Shown here in pieces: positions 45,314 to 55,216 of a stretch of 64,000 bases of DNA. Every line of letters starts with the position of its first letter. The stretch's first letter is position 1. The stretch is from Bradyrhizobium yuanmingense (GTDB taxonomy: Bacteria > Pseudomonadota > Alphaproteobacteria > Rhizobiales > Xanthobacteraceae). The stretch spans positions 124,001 through 188,000 of the forward strand of contig NZ_FMAE01000004.1 in the NCBI RefSeq assembly GCF_900094575.1, in the 5' to 3' direction. A model generated the notes under the pieces. It was given only the letters and a program-made list of their open reading frames with translations, was not told the origin of the DNA and did no database searches. A program made the position numbers and the translations under genes.

Positions 45314-45931
45314 CTGTTCGTTCGATCGCCGGCTGTCGCGCTCGCATGCTCGGTCGCAGCATTTGCGGCGACGGCTTCGGCGTTCGGGGCCGAGATACCA
45401 AGCCAGGCCGAGGATCGCTTCGTCGCGGGGTTGGTGAAGCTCTTGTCGGCGCCAGTCGATCTCGCGCCCGGCGTCCTCTCGGCGCTCGCCGAGAAGCAAG
45501 GGGAAGTCCTGGAGACCGGGGACGCCTTCTGGCCGAGCGTCGTGGGGACGGTGACCGCCAGGCGCGAGGTCAACGAGGCGCTTCAGGTGCGCCTCCGCTC
45601 CTCTTTCCCGGGCAATCGAGACCTGTATCTGCGTCTCACTCGGCAATTGCCAGATATCGCGGATATCCTGGCCAAAACTCTTGTTTTTGACGGTGCAGGC
45701 ACGGTCGACGGCAAGCCTGTCGACGAGGTTCTGCGTCGAATGCGGATGGCGACGCCTGCCGCCCAACGCGCGTTGATCGCCAGGGCCACCGACGCCACCA
45801 ATGCCGCCAGCGGAGAATTGATCGAGCGCGTGGCGTCATATCCCGAGATCCTGGCGGGAATGGAAAACGACGTTGTCGGGCTGCGAAGGCCCGCAATCTG
45901 GCCGTTCGGTATCTGCTTGCCCGTGGTCTAG
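45314..45931 (+). pseudogene. N-terminal part of the frameshifted NACHT protein
   Basis: From about 45314 the frame shows a hydrophobic export or anchor segment (FVRSPAVALACSVAAFAATASAFGA), then a helical domain (AEDRFVAGLVKLLSAPVDLAPGVLSALAEKQG) up to DVVGLRR near 45885. The coding character then moves to the frame of the following large ORF (KARNLAVRYLLARGLDASDQEL), while this frame hits TAG at 45929. One base is missing or extra around 45885. No ATG or GTG was found at the right place; a CTG at 45314 is the only candidate, so the start is uncertain. Confidence 0.6.
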
Positions 45932-45984
45932 ACGCCTCGGATCAGGAGCTGTCAGGGGCCCTTAGAAGCCCCGATCCGGGCTCG

Positions 45985-48900
45985 TTGAGGGCCGCGCTCG
46001 CCAGATTGTCGCGTTTGGAACCGAGAAGGGTCAACCGGTTCGAACCGATCTTGACTGGGCTGTCGGAAAGTTCGCTCGAGGTCGGCGCTTGGGCCGATGT
46101 GCTCCGCATCTTGATCCGAATTCGTCCGGAGACGGTCGCGTCGTTCATTGACCAGCACCGGGGCGATACGGATTTCTGGCTTGGCGATCGCGGGTTCGCG
46201 GTCATCGATGCCGTGGCTACTGTTCCCGCCGCGCTTTCCATCGTGAGGCAGCGGCAGGCGGACATACCATTGAGAGAGATGCTGGCATTGGGCCGGTGCG
46301 AGGTTCTTGCGCCGGCTATCGATCTTATATCGCCCGGCCGCGATCCCACGGATGTCGCCACGATCGTCGCAAGACTGCTTTCGACGATTGCGCGGTCCCC
46401 TCGCAGTTCGACCTGCAACGTCGAGCGAACCGCGCCGCTTCTTGATTCCGTAACCTCCCGAATTGGGGCCGATGCGGCCAAGGCCTACGCGGCCGCGTTG
46501 ACGCAGGAGGTCGATCCGTACGCCGTGGCCGCGAACGACAACGCCCCCGGAATCGCGACCGTGAGAAACCTGCTGCAGTCGGCTCCCGCGACCCGGAGCG
46601 CATTCGCCTCGGACCCGAAGGAACTCGCAAGCAAGGCGGCGCGGGAAGAGGTGCACCCCCTTGCTGCCGCCCTTGTTCAATCGCTGCCGCCAGATCACGC
46701 CGTGCTTTCCGAACTTCGCCGGGTTCTGACGCCTGGAGCAAACGAGATCCTGACGGACTACTTGCTTCGCAATCGAAAAATCGTCCTGACCGTTTTGCGC
46801 CTGACCGCGCGAGCTGATGGCTGGACGAGTCGAGATATCTCGCAAGTCAGCGTGTTGTCGACGACAGAATCCGATGTCGATGTCGCCCGCGCGGCATTCG
46901 ACGCCCTTATGCTGGCGGGATACGTTCCCGGTCTGACGGACACCTTCGACGCGATCGCGCGGCGGTTGCCGGATCCGTCGGGTGCGCCGGATGAGCGCGC
47001 AGTGAGAGCGGTCCGGGCGTTTACGCGAGCCGCGCATGAAACCCGGGACCGACCAAGCCTCTACAGCCGGGAGCGGTTGAACTGGCTCCTCGAACGTCTG
47101 TCGGTAGAAGGTCTGCGCGGCCGCGTCGTACGGGCCCTCGGGCTTCGCCCCGAAACGCTTGCGATCGACCCGCGCTTTCTTTCAGCATGGCTCGCGCAAG
47201 CCGTGCCTTCGAGGCGTGGCAGCACCATTGCCGTCTGCGCCGATGCGGCGACCTTGGGGCCTTTCGTGGACAATGGCCTTACGTTCCAAATGCTGGAGGC
47301 CTCGAATCAGAGCTATCAGTCAGAGGAGTGGTTGCCGGCCTGCGTGGCCTGGCTCGCGGGATCCACTTCTGCCGGCCCAACCGAAGCTGGGCAGATGCTT
47401 TGGCTTCTTTCCCTTCGGGACGGCAAACTCGCGACCGAAGAGGAACCCGCAAAGCAATTGGAAACTCTCTCCGGACTCTGGTCAATCTCGAAGCAGCGGT
47501 CCCTCGGTGATCTAAGCCGCCGGCGAATTGCCGCCCGTGCAGGGGCTCTCGCTCCTCGATTAGGGTGGAGCTTGACGGAAGTCACGTTGCTGAGACGTTG
47601 GGATTCGGAATTGTCTCGCGACTATCCCGACCAGGCATGGTCATTCCGAAAGGAATGGCTGCTCCGCGCGGTGTATCTGTTGGCCTTGGCCATTCCAGCC
47701 GCCATGCTCCTGCACTTGGCATTCTGGTCTGTCCTGCTCTTGACCTACCGCACCTCGACGCGCGTGCAGGCGCACGTCTTCTATAACCCGCTGGCCAGGA
47801 AGATTCTCGGCTTCGGTTACGTCGATATTTTGCTGATTTGGGTCGGGCCGCTCAGAAGAATTCTGTTCGCGCCCTTCGTCGATGCCATGCCCGGAGACAT
47901 CGGACAAATTTCTTTCGGCGCCAAGGAGGGGCCGTACTACGCGAACTCGCTCGTGGTCAGGCTCGACCGGGCGGAGCTTGCGCGCGGGCTCAGGGATGCC
48001 GAGCGGGAAGCTCTGTCCGGTAGTCTTGACGCGGCGGCGCGACCGATCACGAGCGGTCTTGCGAGCTGGAAGGGACCGACATGCCTCTTCGGGCCGTCCG
48101 GACGCGGCAAGACCAGCTATCTACGGTACGTGCTGGCGGCCAATCCTCGGCAGCGGATTCCCTTTGTATATTTGCGCGCGGCCCAGTGCGGTAATGATGT
48201 CGCAACGGCGGTCTGCGCGCGATTTCCCGGCCTGGGCCGCGACGCGGACCTGATTATCTCTCTGATCCGCTCCGGACTGCTCGATATCTATATCGACGGC
48301 CTCAACGAAGTCGATCGGGAGCTTCAAGAGCGCATCGTGCGCTTCATTGTCGACTATCCGACCGCGAATATCTTCGTTACCTCGCAGGAGATTGGGGTTT
48401 CTCTGCCATCGAAGCTTGCAACCTATTTCCTTCTGCCTCTGACGAAGGCCCAGATGAAAGAGTTTCTGCTGAGCCGGGAGACTGCCCTGGACGCGACCGC
48501 GCCGCTTCGCGGCGAACACTATCGCGTGCGGGTCGAAGCCTTCCTGCAGGAATTGGCCGATGAGGTGGTGGTATCGGAACAGGTCGTGGCAGCAGAGCCC
48601 GCACAGGACGCCATCGTCACCAGTTTCCTCGCCACGCTTGCAAATCCGATGGATCTCGAAACGGCGGCTACGTTGCTCTCGCTCGATATCGATCCCGATC
48701 CATTTCGGCTCCAGGAGCAGCAATTTCGATTGGTGGACGAAGATTGTCGGACCAAGCTGAAGAGGCGCTTTCCAATCGATGCTTTTTCGACCGCCGCGCT
48801 TGCGGCGCGCGAGCAAGGAAAGGCAGAGATCGACTGGGCCTCGTTCGCGGAATATGTCGCCATTCTGGAGCAGCGCAAGCAGGTCAGACGTACCACCGTG

Positions 48901-49785
48901 GAGGTCGCGTCGGGCAAGGAATTGGTGGAGTACAGATTCCGTCACGACAAGATCGCCGACTTCTACCTGCATTTCGCCTTGTTACGCGCAGACTCAACCA
49001 AGCGCTTCTCATTGGCCGGCGACGACCGCTTCGCGGGGGTCTTCGACTATCTCGCTCGGGAACTTCCTGCGGAGGCTGCCGCTGAGCTCAAGGAGTATCT
49101 GCTATCGCGAGCACTAGACTCGAACGATCATCGGCTTAGTGATCGATTTCTGCAGCACTTGCGCTGGCGCTCGTTATTGACACGGGACACGCCGGATTGG
49201 ATTACCAGATACGATACTCCCGAAAGCGTGAAGGCGCTGCGCGAGTTTGATCGTTTGGCCGAGCTTCGCGATGAGACCGAGGCGAAGATGCGGTCGGCGC
49301 GCACGGTGATCGAATCGTCCCGTCTGGCTAGCCGAATTTTGATCGCGAGAGATGCCGAAGCGCTCGAGAGTGCGGTAAGGGCTCTGTTCTTGAAGAGTGG
49401 TGCCCGCGAAATACCGACCCCGGGGGGAACTGCTCCTGTGTTCGATGTGCCCGGCTTTGGAGTGCTGGCTGTCATTTGCGTGGCGGGAGCGCGAGCGACG
49501 TCGACCATTACGCGGGCGGGGATAGCATCGCGCGCGTCCCGCGTGGTCGAAAAGAAGCTCGTCATTGTCAATCCGCAGCCCGAGCTGGATCCAGCTGAGC
49601 GTGATTGGTCGCAAGTCGAGGAATGGGAACGTCCTCTCAGGCGAGACAGCATCGTCGTGCTTCAGACGAGAGATCTCTATCGCTGGGCGCGAGTGGACGA
49701 TGGATCATTGGAACGGAACCTGTGGCCGAGAGTGATACAGACGATGGCCGACAATACCGTCAGCGCCCCGGAGGAGGACAGATGA
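45985..49785 (+). pseudogene. membrane-anchored NACHT-type NTPase, main part
   Basis: A 1266-residue open frame (TTG 45985) continuing the preceding fragment in a shifted frame. Helical repeats fill the first half. A membrane segment lies near residues 560-586 (AVYLLALAIPAAMLLHLAFWSVLLL). Then comes the NACHT/STAND core: Walker A FGPSGRGKTS (about 702-711) and Walker B IYIDGLNEVD (about 768-777). The C-terminal 130 residues resemble a PD-(D/E)xK-like module (VIVNPQPELDP, IVVLQTRDLYRW). STAND proteins are common defence sensors. If the frameshift is real the N-terminus is lost; a sequencing error would restore a full gene. Confidence 0.7.
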
Positions 49786-50303
49786 GAATTCTTTCGTCGA
49801 TATTCATCGTCAGTCAACTGCTGCTGGCCTGCATTACCGCGGCGCATTCAGAAACCTTCCGCAATGCGTACATCTCCTTCGAGCTCCCTTCGGGTTGGAC
49901 ATGCGCTCTGGAGGAGACGGAGTGGGTTTGCTCTGATGTGACGGAAAGCAAACAGCGAACCGCCATCATCATTCTGACTGCGAAAGAACGCGGAGACACG
50001 GACAGGTTCGATCTCTACGAAGACCATCTCTCGACGTCCCGCCCTTTGATGGACAGTAATGGTCTGCCTACGGGTCGTTCGTCGAGCGTCGAGTTCGTCA
50101 AGCGCGAAACGATCGGAGACAGGGTGTGGATCCATGGAAGGCAGTTCGAATCGGAAGTGCCAAGTTTTTACACGGACTACTTCGCAACGGTGGATGGCCG
50201 CATAGCCATACTCGTGACGTTCTCGGCCCATCGGCAATTCTTTCAGCGCGCATTTGACCGCTTTTTTCCTAGCATGGTGACAATTCGATCCGAATATCGC
50301 TAG
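49782..50303 (+). CDS. exported hypothetical protein coupled to the NACHT gene
   Basis: A 173-residue protein with a signal peptide (MRILSSIFIVSQLLLACITAAHS, cleaved near residue 23) and a mature domain beginning FRNAYISFELPSGWTCALEE. This resembles a small periplasmic beta-rich domain of the kind that precedes PsbP/DUF1795-like folds (exposed GW and a late YFATVDGRIAILVTFSA). It overlaps the NACHT gene by four bases (ATGA), so it belongs to that operon. Function unknown. Confidence 0.7.
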   Translation: MRILSSIFIVSQLLLACITAAHSETFRNAYISFELPSGWTCALEETEWVCSDVTESKQRTAIIILTAKERGDTDRFDLYEDHLSTSRPLMDSNGLPTGRSSSVEFVKRETIGDRVWIHGRQFESEVPSFYTDYFATVDGRIAILVTFSAHRQFFQRAFDRFFPSMVTIRSEYR

Positions 50304-50695
50304 AGGCTGATGTCGCCGACGCCGCCGGTCGCGGAGTGCGTTCTCCTCCCATTTGAGGGGCGGACAAGCGAGCTGCCCAGAACATTACCAATACTTGTCG
50401 CTTCTGACATATCCTGTGTCAGTTGGCTCACTCACATTTGCATATCGTTCCCGACATCGTGCTCGAGCATCCCATTGTAGGTGTGGATCGAGCTATGGGC
50501 GTGGCGTTGACGCGCAGCGCCTATAAAGAACGACTGTTCATCCTTCGTCCACCGCATCGCCCGGGCAGGACTCCGAGGAAGATCCCCTGCCGGAAGATGC
50601 GTCGTACCCTCAGGTCACACGTGAAGCGTGCAAGACGAAAGAGGGTTAGAGCGGACGGAGGACGAGTTGAAAGATCCAGAAATGCTCGAGGTTTT
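50304..50695. other. gene-free region
   Basis: No gene supported. A basic frame at 50423-50734 (MAHSHLHIVPDIV) has no ribosome site and an arginine excess typical of non-coding GC-rich DNA. Confidence 0.4.
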
Positions 50696-51193
50696 TCAGC
50701 CTACGTTCATTTGGGCCCACCAGATCAGCGTTAATGTCACCTCTGATATGATGGCAGCAACATTCTCAACTTGTGCAGCCGACATGTGGTGAAGCTGCGC
50801 TTTGAATTGTGGGCGCTGCTTGACGACGGTCACCGCCGTCCCAACCTTGCCTTTCTTGCGACCGAGATGCCACTGTCCGTGAATTACATCGTCTCTCTTT
50901 TTTCGTGCTGAAGTGGCGTCGTCGATGATTGCGATCAGTTGCTTCCGAAGGGCAGGCTGGTCGTGCAACAGCAGCTTGGCGCATTCTCGGAACAGCTTCG
51001 CTCGCCGGTCGAATGACTGGGGCATCACCTTGGGTACTATTTTCTTAGCATCCGGATGCCTGAGTAGCCGGCCTAGCAAGATATCGAACTCGATCTCTAG
51101 CACCGCCCATTGGGCGGCCACATGTCCGATGGCGCGCAGGGTCGCGTCATCTATCAGGAGTTGGACGCTGGGTTTTTTGGGAGGCTTTGTCAT
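50696..51193 (-). CDS. HEPN-like protein A
   Basis: A 165-residue helical protein. The motif RDDVIH (Arg, four residues, His) in ARKKRDDVIHGQWHLG matches the R-x4-6-H signature of HEPN RNases, preceded by long helices (AIGHVAAQWAVLEIEFDILLGRLL). HEPN proteins act as RNases in toxin-antitoxin and abortive-infection systems. Its start (ATG 51193) faces that of a second HEPN-like gene 66 bases away. The call rests on the motif and helical pattern only. Confidence 0.55.
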   Translation of the reverse strand: MTKPPKKPSVQLLIDDATLRAIGHVAAQWAVLEIEFDILLGRLLRHPDAKKIVPKVMPQSFDRRAKLFRECAKLLLHDQPALRKQLIAIIDDATSARKKRDDVIHGQWHLGRKKGKVGTAVTVVKQRPQFKAQLHHMSAAQVENVAAIISEVTLTLIWWAQMNVG

Positions 51194-51259
51194 GCGCGTC
51201 TCTGAGGGTATGCTTTCCACGCCAAGCGGCGTGGTGGCAAAGAGGGACCATGTTTGCAG

Positions 51260-51901
51260 ATGGAAAAGAAGATTAAAGCGCGGGTTCAGAAGTCGAAACG
51301 CGTGTTCGTCCACAACGACCTCTCCCAGGCCGCGATGTACCACGCTGGTGTCATTCAGGAGAAGCTGGGTAAGGGCTCGCGCGACGCTATCATGTACGAC
51401 GGTATGGCCTGCGCGGTCATGGTGGCCTTCACGTTCGAGGCCAACGTCAACTTCATAGGCTTCGAACTCAACGAGGCCGGCAAGCTTCCCGATTGGAAGG
51501 AGCGCGAATCCTTCATGGAGAAGCTGAAGAAGGTGTTTGGTGCGCTTGGCATCCCGGTCGAACTGGACAAGCGCCCGCTGAAATCCATGGAGCGGATGAA
51601 GAAGCTTCGCGACACCCTCGCTCACGGTAAGCCGGTCTATGCCGAATACGACGAGGTTCTGATAAGAGCGCCGGAGGAAATCGACCTTTTCGGCGGCGGA
51701 GGTTTGAGCGCTGGCTGGGAAACGGAGTGCAAGCCGGAGGTGGTCAAGCAAGCGAGGGAGGATCTTGAGGATCTGTGGAAGCTGATGATCCAGAAGTCCG
51801 GTCTTAACCTTTGGGACACGATGACCAGCGGCGACGGCGGCATTACGTTCATCGAGCACGTAGACCCGAGCGTTCCATCGACAGTACCCGTCCGGAAATG
51901 A
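51260..51901 (+). CDS. HEPN-like protein B
   Basis: A 213-residue protein beginning MEKKIKARVQKSKRVFVHND. It carries its own R-x4-H motif in MKKLRDTLAHGKP after long helices (DGMACAVMVAFTFEANVNFIGFEL). The segment RDTLAHG is the form seen in many HEPN proteins. The C-terminal part is acidic and then unassigned. TTG 51254 is in frame; ATG 51260 was chosen. It diverges from HEPN-like protein A, sharing a 66-base promoter region, and lies just before the integrase. Confidence 0.58.
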   Translation: MEKKIKARVQKSKRVFVHNDLSQAAMYHAGVIQEKLGKGSRDAIMYDGMACAVMVAFTFEANVNFIGFELNEAGKLPDWKERESFMEKLKKVFGALGIPVELDKRPLKSMERMKKLRDTLAHGKPVYAEYDEVLIRAPEEIDLFGGGGLSAGWETECKPEVVKQAREDLEDLWKLMIQKSGLNLWDTMTSGDGGITFIEHVDPSVPSTVPVRK

Positions 51902-52065
51902 CGCGCAGATTCGCGGGCGCACAGAGGCGCCCCGCGTGCTTTTGAGTGACTCTCCGTGAAATCCGCTTTTTATGTGAGCGCAACGACGCTCAGTGAATTC
52001 GGCCAATGGTGGTGAAATTAACCTGAGTCTCGCCGAATGAACTCCGTATCAATTTGACGGACACC

Positions 52066-53154
52066 TCACGCCAACATCTTTATGAATTCTTCCATTGACG
52101 GCTGCTGGGCGTACTGCAGTTTGAGAAGATCTTCCACCTTGAGGTTGGTATAACGTTGGAGCTGCCGCCAATCCTTGTGCCCGGTGACCAGTGCCACCTT
52201 TTCGATTGGAAGTCCCGCTTCGAACAGACGGCTCGTTCCCTCGTGACGCAGATCGTGGAAGTGCAGGTCTTCGATCTTGAGTTCATCGCATGCCCGGGTG
52301 AATGCCGCACTTACGGATCTATGGTTATGGGGAAAGACTCGTCCATAGCCTCGAGTCACAATCCGCTGCTGAAGCACGACTTCCCACGCATCATAGCCCG
52401 TTAGGTTGAGCAAAGGCACTTTCTGGTCATTTCCATCCTTATTCCTGGGGTCCTTTCTGTCCTGGATGACCACCAGTCGCTTTTTCATGTCCACCAGCGG
52501 CCACTCGGGTTTGCAGATCTCTTCCTGGCGCAATGTCGTTGCGACGGCAAATCTGACGATGCGCCCCATCGGTATGAATTGCCGACGGTTCGTCTCGAAG
52601 TATTCAATTAGCTCGTCGAGTTCGTCTTGTGTGGGCCGTCGGTCACGCTCCTTGCTCTTTCCAACCAAATTGAGGTGGCTTAACGCGACGCGCGCGAGGC
52701 GGGCTTCTTCGGCTGAAACCTCGATGCCATGCACAGCGGCCGCGTGGGTTATGATGGTTCGGATGAAAGATAAATCGATCGCCAACGTCGCTGGACCAGC
52801 GCCTTGCTTGGCCCGCTTTCTCCCAAACTCGATCAGCCGCTCTCGATTGAGCGCCGGCAGCTTCACACTACCGAGCTCAGCCTTGAGCGACGCCATCACA
52901 GCAGCCTTTGAACGGCGAGGGGGCTTTCCGACATCGCGCATGTCTTCGTCGTGCAGATCAATCAGATCGCCAAATGTGCGAACGTCTCGCACCACGCGTG
53001 GTTTGGACGATCCATTGCGGTCAATGTTGCGCTCCATCTCGAGCGCCCATTCTTCGCCGTCCTTGCGCCGCCGGAAAGTCTCGGCCACATAACGGTTCTT
53101 GCGGCGGACTTGAACGCGCCAGTTTCCCGATCCCAATTGAGTGAAGGTCGCCAC
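52066..53154 (-). CDS. int: tyrosine integrase of the element (dusA-targeting)
   Basis: A 362-residue tyrosine recombinase. The N-terminal arm-binding region starts MATFTQLGSGNWRVQVRRKNRY. Catalytic residues are Arg in TTLRQEEI, the H-x2-R box LHFHDLRHEG, His in VTGHKDW, and the nucleophile Tyr in QLQRYTNL. The start is GTG 53154. It points away from dusA, whose 5' end lies 130 bases off, the arrangement of the known dusA integrases. Five 8-bp repeats lie just upstream. Confidence 0.93.
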   Translation of the reverse strand: MATFTQLGSGNWRVQVRRKNRYVAETFRRRKDGEEWALEMERNIDRNGSSKPRVVRDVRTFGDLIDLHDEDMRDVGKPPRRSKAAVMASLKAELGSVKLPALNRERLIEFGRKRAKQGAGPATLAIDLSFIRTIITHAAAVHGIEVSAEEARLARVALSHLNLVGKSKERDRRPTQDELDELIEYFETNRRQFIPMGRIVRFAVATTLRQEEICKPEWPLVDMKKRLVVIQDRKDPRNKDGNDQKVPLLNLTGYDAWEVVLQQRIVTRGYGRVFPHNHRSVSAAFTRACDELKIEDLHFHDLRHEGTSRLFEAGLPIEKVALVTGHKDWRQLQRYTNLKVEDLLKLQYAQQPSMEEFIKMLA

Positions 53155-53155
53155 G

Positions 53156-53250
53156 CGTGTGCACTCCGGCTTTCGTGTGCACTATGTGTGCACCGGGAGG
53201 TCAAAACGGGTACAAACGTGTGCAAATTCGGCTAGTTTGGAGTGCACACG
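53156..53250. repeat. cluster of five CGTGTGCA repeats, probable integrase arm sites
   Basis: CGTGTGCA occurs at 53156, 53174 and 53217, TGTGTGCA at 53185, and the inverse TGCACACG at 53243. Five copies in 95 bases between integrase start and dusA is far above chance. Their position next to the recombination site fits arm-type integrase or excisionase binding sites; they also overlap the integrase promoter and could autoregulate it. Confidence 0.7.
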
Positions 53251-53280
53251 TTCTTCTTCCATCCCATTGAGAGGATAGGA

Positions 53281-53360
53281 TAAACGATTGAAATATCAAG
53301 ACTATCGCTTTTCCGTGGCACCCATGATGGATTGGACCGACCGGCATTGCCGGGTGTTCC
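53281..53360. other. probable attachment-site junction (right end of the element)
   Basis: AT-rich DNA (53281-53325) changes to GC-rich dusA sequence at about 53325-53345, inside the codons for MMDWTDRHC. dusA integrases recombine at this conserved 5' part of the gene, so the crossover should lie here, with the element supplying the first dozen codons. The second copy of the core is outside the window. Confidence 0.6.
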
Positions 53361-54280
53361 ACCGTCACCTGACGCGGCGGGGATTGCTCTATACCGAGAT
53401 GCTGACGACCGGCGCGATCATTCACGGCGACCGGGTGCGGCTGCTTGGGTTCGACGCGGTCGAGCACCCCGTGGCGCTTCAGCTCGGCGGATCGGATCCG
53501 CGCGAGCTCGCGGCGGCGGCACGGATCGGCGAGGACTTCGGTTATGACGAGATCAATCTCAATGTCGGCTGCCCGTCCGATCGTGTGAAGGATGGCCGTT
53601 TCGGCGCCTGTCTAATGGCCGAGCCGGAGCTGGTGGCGAGGTGCGTCGACGCGATGAAGCGCGTGGTCGCCGTTCCCGTCACGGTGAAGTGCCGCATCGG
53701 CATCGATGATCAGGATCCGGAGGTCGCGCTCGATGCGCTCGCGCGTGCGGTGGTCGCCGCGGGCAGCGATGCGTTGATCGTGCACGCCCGCAAGGCCTGG
53801 CTCAACGGCCTGTCGCCGAAGGAGAACCGCGATATCCCGCCGCTCGACTATGATCGCGTCTACCGGCTCAAGCGCGCGATGCCCGATGTGCCCGTCATCA
53901 TCAACGGCGGCGTTCGGAGCATCGACGAGGCAAAGGCGCATCTTGCCCATGTCGACGGCGTGATGCTCGGCCGCGCCGCCTATCAGGAGCCGTGGCGGCT
54001 GCTCGCGGTCGACCGCGAAATCTTTGGAGGGCCGGCGCCGCACGCCACCATGCAGGACGCGCTCGAGGCGATGATGCCCTACATCGAAGAGCAGCTCGCG
54101 CACGGCACGCGGCTGCACGCGATCACGCGGCATTTCGTCGGCGCATTTCATGCTGTGCCCGGCGCGCGTGCGTTCCGCCGGCATCTGGCCGAGCAGGGTG
54201 TGAAGCGCGGCGCCGGTCTCGACGTGCTGCGCGAGGCGATTACGTGTGTCGGGGCCCGCGCGCCGGCTGAGGCGGCCTGA
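53288..54280 (+). CDS. dusA: tRNA-dihydrouridine synthase A
   Basis: A 330-residue flavoenzyme that reduces uridines in the D-loop of tRNA. It has the FMN-barrel start VAPMMDWTDRHCR, the catalytic Cys in NVGCPSDRVKDGRFGACLM (first Cys), VTVKCRIGIDD, and VIINGGVRS for phosphate binding. The start is TTG 53288 with GGATAGGA upstream, an unusual start explained by the element having replaced the native 5' end. The protein is complete, so insertion kept the gene working. Confidence 0.94.
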   Translation: MKYQDYRFSVAPMMDWTDRHCRVFHRHLTRRGLLYTEMLTTGAIIHGDRVRLLGFDAVEHPVALQLGGSDPRELAAAARIGEDFGYDEINLNVGCPSDRVKDGRFGACLMAEPELVARCVDAMKRVVAVPVTVKCRIGIDDQDPEVALDALARAVVAAGSDALIVHARKAWLNGLSPKENRDIPPLDYDRVYRLKRAMPDVPVIINGGVRSIDEAKAHLAHVDGVMLGRAAYQEPWRLLAVDREIFGGPAPHATMQDALEAMMPYIEEQLAHGTRLHAITRHFVGAFHAVPGARAFRRHLAEQGVKRGAGLDVLREAITCVGARAPAEAA

Positions 54281-54288
54281 ATGAGCGG

Positions 54289-54388
54289 GAGCATGATCCG
54301 GAAAAGTGCGCAGCGGTTTTCCGAAAAGATCATGTTCAAACAACAGCCTAAAGCGCGAGACGATTCATCCTAATCGCATCGCGCTTTA
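54289..54388. repeat. Rhizobiales-type intergenic palindromes
   Basis: Two hairpins in series: catgatccggaaaag / cttttc...gatcatg (54292-54334) and taaagcgcga / tcgcgcttta (54349-54388). Such paired palindromes are dispersed between genes of Bradyrhizobium, Rhodopseudomonas and relatives. The second ends on the stop codon of the aspartic-protease gene and probably serves as a terminator for both converging genes. Confidence 0.7.
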
Positions 54389-54940
54389 GTCGACCGCCGT
54401 ACGCGCGCGGCGGGGACTGCGCTGCTGCTCCGGATACCCTGTCAGCATCAGCGTGTCGGCGCGCACGCCCCAGCTTTCCAGCCGGTCGAGGAAGCTCATG
54501 CCGAGCAGATTGGTCTTCATCTGGCCGCGCTGCACGACGAGGGCCGGCACCGACTTCTCGACCAGCTTGCCGACGGCGAGACGGTCGAGCGTGAGCCGCG
54601 CTGCCTTGGTGTGGCCGCCTGCGGTCTCGAGATCGACGTCGTATTCAAGCATCTCGAGCGGCAGCCCGATCGCCCTTGCGGTTTCCCAGGTCAGCACCAC
54701 CGACGTCGCGCCGGTATCGATCACCATCGGCGCAGTGACGCCGTTGATCTTCGCGCGCAGCGTGAATTCGCCGCCCTGGCCACGCGGGATCTGCACGGCC
54801 GGCGCCGGGGAGGCGGCTTGTGCGCGAAAAATATGCGAGACCTTGTGGCTGGCGCGCGCGATCTGGTCGGGATCGCCATAGGCGACGACGGCACCTGCCG
54901 TGCCGGCGAGCATGATCAGGACGAGCAGGAAGCGGATCAT
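54386..54940 (-). CDS. TIGR02281-type clan AA aspartic protease
   Basis: A 184-residue retropepsin-like protein with an N-terminal membrane anchor or signal (FLLVLIMLAGTAGAVVAYG) and the single active-site motif MVIDTGATSVVLTW (Asp about residue 75), then LPLEMLEYDVDLETAGGHTKAARL and NLLGMSFLDRLESW. One aspartate motif per chain means it works as a dimer, probably in the periplasm. It converges with dusA and lies downstream of DUF1289. Confidence 0.88.
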   Translation of the reverse strand: MIRFLLVLIMLAGTAGAVVAYGDPDQIARASHKVSHIFRAQAASPAPAVQIPRGQGGEFTLRAKINGVTAPMVIDTGATSVVLTWETARAIGLPLEMLEYDVDLETAGGHTKAARLTLDRLAVGKLVEKSVPALVVQRGQMKTNLLGMSFLDRLESWGVRADTLMLTGYPEQQRSPRRARTAVD

Positions 54941-54968
54941 CGCGCGCCTCCAAGGGCACGCAAGCGGA

Positions 54969-55172
54969 TCAGACGTGCTTTGGGGATCCAGCGATCGGCA
55001 CTAGTCCGGCTTCCGTCATGCGCTCCGGCAAGAGGGCCATGATCGCGCGCCGGTCCGCGCTCTCCATGGCGTGCCAGCGTGCGATCTCCGGCAAGGTGCG
55101 GCCGCAGCCGAAGCACAGCTTGGTCTTGGGATCGATCATGCACACGGCGACGCACGGCGTTTCTTTGCTCAT
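54969..55172 (-). CDS. DUF1289 protein
   Basis: A small protein with the Cys-rich DUF1289 motif: TPCVAVCMIDPKTKLCFGCGRTLPEIARW, presumably a zinc site (C-x3-C ... C-x2-C), then a helix to LLPERM. ATG 55172 (MSKETPC) fits the family N-terminus; ATG 55208 in frame would add 12 residues. Probably cotranscribed with the aspartic protease. Role not established. Confidence 0.85.
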   Translation of the reverse strand: MSKETPCVAVCMIDPKTKLCFGCGRTLPEIARWHAMESADRRAIMALLPERMTEAGLVPIAGSPKHV

Positions 55173-55216
55173 ACGGACATAGTGAGGGATGATCGGGCAT
55201 GTCTGCAAGCATCTCG

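Noticed and set aside
50423..50734. 103-codon basic frame
   Set aside because: Arginine excess typical of non-coding GC-rich DNA and no ribosome site; its end overlaps the HEPN-like gene.
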